In this document: piece by piece, positions 55,350 through 64,000 of the stretch
How positions within the stretch are numbered: the stretch's first letter is position 1
Layout of the letters: every line of letters begins with the position of its first letter
Source of the DNA: Antedon mediterranea
Lineage: Eukaryota; Echinodermata; Crinoidea; Comatulida; Antedonidae
Assembly (NCBI RefSeq): GCF_964355755.1
Contig: NC_092676.1
Span: forward strand, 13,686,288 to 13,750,287
DNA length: 64,000 nt
Direction of reading: 5' to 3'
Position numbers and translations under genes: made by a program
The notes under the pieces: model-generated
Seen by the model: the letters and a program-made list of their open reading frames with translations, nothing else
Databases searched by the model: none
What the model was told of the DNA's origin: nothing

Positions 55350-57280
55350 AACTAGATTTGAACTATGGACGAGTTAGGTTATCCGCCGCGCAGAAGCCAT
55401 GTGCACGTCATACACTAGGATATTGTGCACAAAAAAACGATTATGCCATTGTAACCTGAAGAAAATAAATTGTTAGTGTGCTATAACATATTTAAATTTA
55501 CTGAAATGATGAAAATAAGTGACCAAGGTTATTCACCCTTTTGAACATGATGACGTCATAAGATAAAAATATTTTTAATTAGTTAAACAGTTGATTGACC
55601 TAGATAATATCAAAATCTGGGGGGAAATGGAATACGAATAAGTGGAGATGCGCTCTATCAAATGTGATGAGCTATGACGAAAGAGACAAAAATCTTTTAT
55701 ATTCGGGTGGCCATACGATGACGTCACAATGTTCGGTTAGCCATATTGATGCATGATCCGATATCTGCATCTCATCAACTTCCAGAATATGTAATACAAA
55801 TAACTTTCACCATTTAGTTTAGAAACTACGACAGTTTAAAAAAAAGCATAATTTTGACGAATTTTTGAACTTTTTCATAAAAAAACGCATGAAAATTGTC
55901 CATTTCGATGTGCTTGTATGGCATTTTTAACATGCTCAAAAGGACAAGAAACGCGTAGAAAGTTGATTAGAAATTGTTTTTCGCATTTTCAACATTTGTG
56001 TGTGTGTGCGCGTAACTTTCTGTGGAACATTACATTTTTTTTCAATATAAAGTTAGCGCATGATATAAATTTAACTTTTGCTATAAAGTTTCAGTTAAAA
56101 ATGTTATTTGGTTTTCGACCTATGTTAAATACGTGTAATTCATAAAATCGCGCGCAAGTCATGTTGCGCAATTGTAAACGTCATGAAAATTTTGCACAAC
56201 TTCATGTGAATGACGATATGTTGAGAAAGTTACGAAATGTTATGTTTGTAAGTTTTAAAGACACAAAAATTACAGAAAGAAAGAAGAATAAAAAAAACTA
56301 GAATTTAATTCCTCACTTTGACGAATTATAGGTGATCATTTTTATCATTTTAATGAAATTAACATTTTTTAAATATGCACGTACGTTAACATACGATCGT
56401 AAAAAGCTGATGTACGCCATCCTATGACATGATGCATATACACTTATAGTGCTGAGTTGTACCTATTATGTGTCATATACAATATGCACAGTATATACTG
56501 TATATCTATATACAGTGTAGCATAGGTGAAATTACGGGACCCACATCATGTTCAAATTTTTTGGTATGATGGAATTATCAAAATAAACTCGAAGATGACA
56601 ATTTCGAAAGATAATGAATTGAGAAAATAAATATAAGGATTGGAAGAGAATTTGACACGCAGAAGCGCAATGCACGCTCTTTGAAATTTGTATAACTTCG
56701 ACTAAAGAAATTTAAAAACAACGTTTTAACTTCAACTGGCCATATAACATCACAACATCCGATAGGCTTAATTTTTATATGAATTCAAATCTACATTTCA
56801 TCAGCTTTCATAATAAGTTATAATCTTCAAGGTCACCTTTAATTCTGAAGAGCTATAAGATATTCAAATGTATGGTGTAGCTGAAATTACACGACCTAGG
56901 TTATTCAAGTTTTTCCGCGTGATGACGTCATCAAAATAAAAATGTTGACAACTCATGAGAAAGATAATTATTTGAGCCAAGCACATACTAAAATTTCTGC
57001 GAAAATCGGGCTCAAATAACGGAGAGGCGCTCTATTGAATGTGAAAACTTACACAAAAAGAAAAAAATTACTAATTTTTAAATTGAAGTGGCCATTTGAT
57101 GACGTCATACCATTTTGTACGTCTAATGTGTACATGAATATGTATCTACAACCCAATGGCTTCCCGAATAAGTTAAAAAAAATTGGGGGTCACCTGCCAT
57201 TCTGAAGAGTTATATTCATTTTAAAAAGGTCTTATTTTTCACCATTTTCATCACTTTGATGCAATTAATTTGCGCATTTT
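55350..57280 (+). repeat. Diverged units of the 1.5-kb satellite
   Basis: At least two diverged units (starts near 55350 and 56410), with the same block order as the array beyond 57.8 kb and many GACGTCA and GCGCGCG tracts. Confidence 0.8.
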
Positions 57281-57296
57281 GTCATTTTTAACCTGC

Positions 57297-57800
57297 TCGT
57301 ATAGCGTTATTTTAAGTCGGAACTGACTCAAGTTTGGTGAATGTACTAAGGATGGTGAGTAGAATGAGATTTGTTAAAAAAATTCATATTTTTTACGCTT
57401 TTTAAGTATCGCGCGCGCAAAATTTTTTTTTCCGCAGTAATTTTTTGAAACACGCAAATGGCCTAATTCATGCTCTAAATTGATAAAAACTTAATTTTGA
57501 GCGTTTTAAATTTTTAACGCGCGATTTCACGCGCATGACCCTACGTGCGCGTGCGTTTCTATTTTCTAATATTTTTACCCTTGACCTGAAGTTTACGTGT
57601 AGTGAATTTCATTAATATGTGATAATGAATTATGGAGATATGATTGATAATGTGATTTTGCAAAATGGCGTATAAATGACGTCACGGATGAGTGATCACG
57701 CTGGAAAGCTTATTAGGATTAAGTTATATTATTTGAAAGATATTCTGAAATTTTGGTAATCATTGACATTAAACTTTTTGAGATAATTGTTACACAAAAT
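57297..57800 (+). repeat. 500-bp module within the satellite region
   Basis: Same sequence as 46730-47225. It sits between the diverged units and the regular array, and itself contains satellite-like motifs (CTCGTATAGCG, GCGCGATTTCACGCGCA). Confidence 0.85.
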
Positions 57801-57822
57801 AGTGTACAGAAACAATAAAAAG

Positions 57823-60800
57823 ACTAGACATGAAACTCGTCACTTTGACGAGTTAGTTATCCGCACCACGACAAACGCCACGTGCACGTCATACGTTGGA
57901 ATATTGCACACAGAAAAAGATTATGGCATTATGACAAGAACTGAAGAATATGATATGCTGTTAGTGCTGAATTCTGTCAATTTTGTGTCATATAGTATAT
58001 ACATGCAAACAGTATAATCTGTATACATATTACATACAGTGTAGAATAGGTGAAATTACGGGACCCGCCATTTATTCCTATTTTTAACATGGCGACGGTA
58101 TCAAAATGAAACACTTAGATAGCAATTTCAGAATGAAATTATCTCAGGAACAACATATTAACGTGTAGAAGAAATTTGAATACGTAAAATATAGATGCGC
58201 ACCCTTTTAAATGTGATGAACTATTACGCAAAATATGAAAATACGACTTTTTTTATTCAACTGGCCATATGATGACGTCACAATCTGCGATTGGCAAAAT
58301 GTTTACATGATTTCGTATCTACAATCCAATAGCTTCCAGAAAACATTTTAATCGTGATTATCACATTTTATTCTTACGAGCTATAACAGATTAAAATTTA
58401 CTGTAAAGATGAAATTAATGCCACACGTAATTTAAAATTTTAGGCATGATGACGTTACAAATATTAAAATATTTTTAACTCATGCGAAAGGTAGTTGATT
58501 GACCTAGACAATATTAAAATCTTGGAGAAAATGGAATACGGATAAGCGTGATGCGCTCCATTGAATGTGATGAGCAATAACGAAAGAGACAAAAATCCTA
58601 TATTTTATATTCGTGTGGCCATACGATGACGTCAAAATGTCCTGTTAGCCATATTAATGTATGATTTGATATCTACAACTCATCAACTTCCAGAATATGT
58701 AATAAAAATAACTTTCACCGTTTAGTTTAGAAACTACGACTGTTTAAAAAAAGGCATAATTTTGACGATTTTTTTAGCTTTTTGATCAAAAACGCGCGTA
58801 AATTTTCCAATTCGACGTGCTCGTATGACGTAATTTAAAGTCACAAATGGTTTTAAAATGGTAAAATTACTCTAGAAGGCTGGAAAAACATAATTCATGA
58901 GAAAAAAAGATGTTTTTCACGGTACGTGGCCACCGCGCGCGTAAAAAAATGCGTGCACGTGGGAATTTTTGACATGCGCGAAATGTCATGAGTCGTGTAA
59001 AAAGTTGATTAAAAATTAATTTTACGCATTTTGAAACTTTAAATGCGCGTGCGCGCGTAACTTCTTGTAAAACATGCCATTTTTAATCAATAAAAAGTTT
59101 GCACTTGATATGACTTAAATTTTCACAAAGTGTCAAAACTAAATTATGCTTGGTTTTTAGTCTATGAGCAATCATAAAAAATCATAAAATCGCGCGTAAG
59201 TCACGTTGCGCAACTCTGACGTCATTCAAAAATAGGAGGTGCACAACTTCACGTAAATGCCCATATGTTGACAAAGTTATGAAATGTTATGTTTACCCAT
59301 TTTAGAGATACGCTCTGCACAAAAAGTGAGGGAGAAAGACAGAAGAATAATATAAAATTGAAACAGGACGATTACAAGGAGTTATCCGCTACTAAGCGGA
59401 TAACTAACTAGACATGTAACTCGTCACTTTGACGAGTTTGGTTATCCGCCGCGCAAGTGGTGCAACATTAACATTAAGGGGATAGGTTGAGGACAAAAGG
59501 AAGTGTTCACGTTGGCATTATGACCTGAACTGAAGAATATGATATGTTGTTATTGCTGAATTTTATTATTTAAATTCATATATAGTATACACAGTATAAT
59601 CTGTATCCATATCACATACAGTGTAGAATAGGTGAAATTACGGGACCCGCTATTTATTGCAATTTTTAACATGTTGACGGTTTTAAAATGAAACGCGAAG
59701 GTAGCAATTCCGAAAGGAAATTATCTCAGCAACAACGTATTAGCGTGTAGAAGAAATTTGAATACATGAAATATTGATGCGCGCTCTTTTAAATGTAATG
59801 AATTATGACGCAAAAGATGAAAATACGACCTTTTTTATTTAACTGGCCATATGATGACGTCACAACATCCGATTGGCATCATTTTTTCATAATTTCGTAT
59901 CTACAATCCAATAGCTTCCAGAAAAAGTTTTAATCGTGATTATCACATTTTATTCTTACGAGCTATAACAGATTAAGATTTACTGTAAAGATGAAATTAA
60001 TGCCACACGTGATTTAAATTTTTAGGCATGATGACGTCAAAAAATTAAAATATTTTCAACTCATGCGAAAGATAGTTGATTGACCTAGACAATATCAAAA
60101 TCGGGGTGAAAATGGAAAACGGATAAGTTGAGATGCGCTCTATTCAATGTGATGAGCTATGACGAAAGATACAAAAATCCTAAATTTTATATTCGCGTGG
60201 CCAGACGATGATGTCACAATGTCCAGTTAGCCATATTAATACCTGATCCGATATCTACAACTCATCTACTTCCAGAATATGCCATCCACAAAAAGTTGAC
60301 CGTCTAGTTTAGAAATTACGACTGTTTAAAAAAAGGCATATTTTAAACGAATTTTTTAACCTTTTCATAAAAAACGCGCGCAAATTGTCCAATTCGACGT
60401 GCTCGTATGAGGTATCTTTTAGTCGAAATTGTTAAAAATTTGGTAAAATTACTAGAAAAGGCTGGAAAAATATAAATCACGCGAAAAAAATACGTTTTCA
60501 ATGCTACGTGCGTACCGCACACGTAAAAATCTGCGCACGCGTGGGAATTTTTGACATGCTTAAAACAACATGGAACGCGTAGAAAGTTGATTTTAAATTA
60601 ATTTTGCGCATTTTGAAATTTTAAATGCGCGTGCGCGCGTAACTTTGTGTAAAACACGCAATTTTTTTTCAACAGAAAGTTAGCGCATGATATAAATTAA
60701 ACTTTTGCAAAGTTTCAAGTTGAAATGTTATTTGGTTGTCGAGCTATGTTAAATACGACAAAATCGTTAAATCGCGTGTAAGTCACGTTGCGCAATTGTA

Positions 60801-63800
60801 AACCTCATGAAAAGCTTCGCTGCACATCTTCATGTGCATGACGATATGTTGAGAAAGTTACAAAATGTTATGTTTGCAAGTTTTAGAGAAAAGCGTTCCA
60901 CAAAAATCATACAGAAAGAAAGAAGAACTAGATTTGAACTCGTCACTTTGACGAGTTCGGGTTATCCGCGCAAACGTAACATGCACAAACTTAACCATAT
61001 GAACCTCGACAATTATTATTCCATCCTATGACATGAAATAAATATGTTTACAGTGCTGAATTGTACCTATTTTGTAGCATACATCATTACAGTATTTACA
61101 GAATACGCTGTATATGTTATATACAGTGTAGCATAGACGATATTACGAGACCCATCTTTGAAATCCAATTATTAACACGATGACGTCATCAAATTGACGT
61201 ATAAAGATAACAATTTTAGAAGATAAGTATCTAAATAATTACATTAATACAAATTTTAAGAAATTTAAATCCGTAAAATATAGATGCGCGCTCTTTTAAA
61301 TGTGATGAACTATGACGCAAAATATGAAAATACGACTTTTTGTATTCAACTGGCCATATAATGACGTCACAACATCTAATTGCCAAAATATTCACATGAA
61401 TCTGTATCTACAATCCAATAGCTTCCAGAAAACGTTTTAATCATGATGATCCCTTTTTATTCTGACGAGCTATAAAAGATTGAAATTTACTGTAAAGATG
61501 AAAATAGGTTACCCACGTTATTTACATTTTAAACATGATGACGTCATAAAAATTAAAATATTTTTAACTCATGCGAAAGATAGTTGTTGACCTAGACAGT
61601 ATTAAAATATCTTAGGAAATGGAATACGTATAAGCGATATGCGCTCTATTTAATGTAATGAGCAATAGCGAAACAGTCAAAAATCCAATATTTTACATTC
61701 GTGTGGCCATACGATGACGTCATAACATCCGAGGGGTAAAGATTCTGCATGAATTCATATCTACAACATATCTGCTTACATATTAAATTAAAAAAATTGG
61801 GGGTAACGGTTGATCCTGAGGAGCTATAATAGATTCAAAGTAGGCATAATTTTGACAATATTTTGTCACTTTTGCAACTAAAAGGCACGCAAATTGTCTA
61901 AATCAACGTGTTCGTATGACGTCATTTTAATTTGAAATGATGTAAATCTTTTTTAAAATGACTAAGAAAGGCTGTAAAATCATTATTCAAGAAAAAACAC
62001 ATGATTTTCATGCTCCGTGCGCACCTTACGCGTAATTTTTTTCGCGCGCGTGGGAATTTTTGACATGCTAAAAATGTCATGATCAGCGTAGAAAGTTGAT
62101 TAGAAATTAATTTTGCGCATTTTGAAATTTTAAATGCGCGTGCGCGCGTAACTTCTTGTGAAACATGTCATTTTTAATCAATAGAAAGTTTGCCCTTGAT
62201 ATGACTTAAATTTTCACCAAGTGTCAATACAAAACGACTTTTGGTTTATAATCTATGACGAATCATTGAAATTCATAAAATCGCGCGTAACTTACGCTGC
62301 GCAACTCACGCTGCGCAACTCTAACGTCATATAACAAAGTTTCTTGCACATCTACAGCTGCAGGTTAATCTTTTGACAAAGTTATACAATCTTATGTTGA
62401 CAAGGATGAGAGATATGCGACGCACAAAAATCCGGGAAAGAAAGAAGAATAACAAAGAAGATGAAAAAAAAGATATTTACAATCACAAGGGTTATCCGCA
62501 ACTTCTAAGTTGCGGATAACCAACTAGACATGTAACTCGTCACTTTGACGAGTTTGGTTATCCGCCGCGCCGCGCAAGTGGTGCAACATTAACATTAAGG
62601 GGATAGGTTGAGGACAAAAGGAAGTGTTCACGTTGGCATTATGACCTGAACTGAAGAATATGATATGTTGTTATTGCTGAATTTTATTATTTAAATTCAT
62701 ATATAGTATACACAGTATAATCTGTATCTATCACATACAGTGACATGCATAGAATAGGTGAAATTACGGGACCCGCTATTTATTGCAATTTTTAACATGT
62801 TTACGGTTTTAAAATGAAACGCGAAGGTAGCAATTCCGAAAGGAAATTATCTCAGCAACAACGTATTAGCGTGTAGAAGAAATTTGAATACGTGAAATAT
62901 TGATGCGCGCTCTTTTAAATGTAATGAATTATGACGCAAAAGATGAAAATACGACCTTTTTTATTTAACTGGCCATATGATGACGTCACAACATCCGATT
63001 GGCAACATTTTTACATAATTTCGTATCTACAATCCAATAGCTTCCAGAAAAAGTTTTAATCGTGATTATCACATTTTATTCTTACGAGCTATAACAGATT
63101 AAAATTTACTGTAAAGATGAAATTAATGCCACACGTGATTTACATTTTTAGGCATGATGACGTCAAAAAAATTAAAATATTTTTAACTCATGCGAAAGAT
63201 ACTTGATTGACCTAGACAATATCAAAATTGGGGTGAAAATGGAAAACGGATAAGTGGAGATGCGCTCTATTCAATGTGATGAGCTATGACGAAAGATACA
63301 AAAATCCTAAATTTTATATTCGTGTGGCCATACGATGACGTCACAATGTCCGGTTAGCCATATTAATACCTGATCCGATATCTACAACTCATCTACTTCC
63401 AGAATATGCCATCCACAAAAAGTTGACCGTCTAGTTTAGAAATTACGACTGTTTAAAAAAAGGCATATTTTAAACGAATTTTTTAACCTTTTCATAAAAA
63501 ACGCGCGCAAATTGTCCAATTCGACGTGCTCGTATGACGTATCTTTAAGTCGAAATTGTTTAAAATTTGGTAAAATTACTAGAAAAGGCTGGAAAAATAT
63601 AAATCACGCGAAAAAAATACGTTTTCAATGCTACGTGCGTACCGCAAACGTAAAAATCTGCGCACGCGTGGGAATTTTTGACATGCTTAAAACAACATGG
63701 AACGCGTAGAAAGTTGATTTTAAATTAATTTTGCGCATTTTGAAATTTTAAATTTGCGTGCGCGCGTAACTTTGTGTAAAACACACAATTTTTTTTCAAC

Positions 63801-64000
63801 AGAAAGTTAGCGCATGATATAAATTAAACTTTTGCAAAGTTTCAAGTTGAAATGTTATTTGGTTGTCGAGCTATGTTAAATACGACAAAATCGTTAAATC
63901 GCGCGTAAGTCACGTTGCGCAATTGTAAACATCATGAAAAGCTTCGCTGCACATCTTCATGTGCATGACGATATGTTGAGAAAGTTACAAAATGTTATGT
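57823..64000 (+). repeat. Higher-order satellite: about 1.5-kb units in a 3.1-kb dimer
   Basis: Unit starts (ACTAGA followed by ACTCGTCACTTTGACGAG) lie at 57823, 59407, 60928 and 62523, and the array runs off the right edge. Units 2 and 4 are nearly identical (period 3,116 bp) and units 1 and 3 resemble each other more than their neighbours. Each odd unit ends with a GTTATCCGC...GCGGATAAC hairpin. The units are non-coding and rich in GACGTCA palindromes and GCGCGCG tracts. Confidence 0.88.

Noticed and set aside
1-64000. A prokaryotic-style defence or biosynthetic gene cluster
   Set aside because: No bacterial genes, operons or ribosome-binding sites; introns, LINEs, LTR elements and Helitrons show a eukaryotic chromosome.

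Overview
This is a gene-poor, AT-rich, intron-bearing eukaryotic window packed with transposable elements. TAGGCCTA-rich stretches, Ty3/Gypsy, Penelope-like, LINE and Helitron relics, and an animal OCRL/INPP5B-type gene all point to a metazoan. A marine invertebrate deuterostome such as an echinoderm fits best, but that is inference from repeat style. No prokaryotic genes are present.

Layout. 1-1.2 kb: the first exon of a minus-strand gene running off the left edge, plus a 64-bp duplicated exon-like segment. 1.2-3.4 kb: small repeats, including a 347-bp tandem duplication. 3.4-7.1 kb: a decayed Ty3/Gypsy pol whose integrase is split by a 1,274-bp DNA element with 29-bp inverted ends and a 9-bp target duplication; a likely 3' LTR follows. 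8.2-19.0 kb: nested transposons. A small LTR retrotransposon (LTRs near 9.19-9.37 and 18.71-18.90 kb, gag fragment at 17.7 kb) is split by an 8.2-kb inverted-repeat element. That element carries 20-bp satellite arms and was itself hit by a 7-bp-TSD MITE, two abutting hAT-like MITEs, a 2.4-kb element and a TTAA-type MITE. 19.4-21.8 kb: a TTAA-bounded element and an L1-like LINE 3' end. 21.8-26.4 kb: a palindrome-bounded block holding a 3.3-kb element with 10-bp TSDs, which contains two head-to-tail Helitrons. 26.9-30.3 kb: a HECT-ligase-like pseudogene and two LINE relics. 30.4-38.0 kb: a foldback element, then a 6.6-kb long-TIR element carrying a broken Penelope-like element (RT plus GIY-YIG) and a tRNA-like sequence. 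38.4-41.4 kb: tandem repeats and a hairpin minisatellite.

42.9-54.7 kb (minus strand) holds the one convincing cellular gene. Six exons encode the end of the ASH domain and the RhoGAP domain of an OCRL/INPP5B-type inositol polyphosphate 5-phosphatase, with intact junction phases. Two features stand out: a 1-nt frameshift in the last exon, and a 5'-most acceptor that looks like a U12-type AT-AC site. Its introns are swollen by a foldback, a TTAA-type MITE, Helitron fragments, minisatellites and copies of a roughly 1.5-kb repeat. That repeat becomes a higher-order array (about 3.1-kb dimer) that fills the window to its right edge; the upstream 5-phosphatase exons are presumably beyond it.

There is no gene cluster acting as a pathway. 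The interest lies in nested, datable insertions, inverted-repeat architectures without visible transposases, and the structure of the OCRL-type gene.
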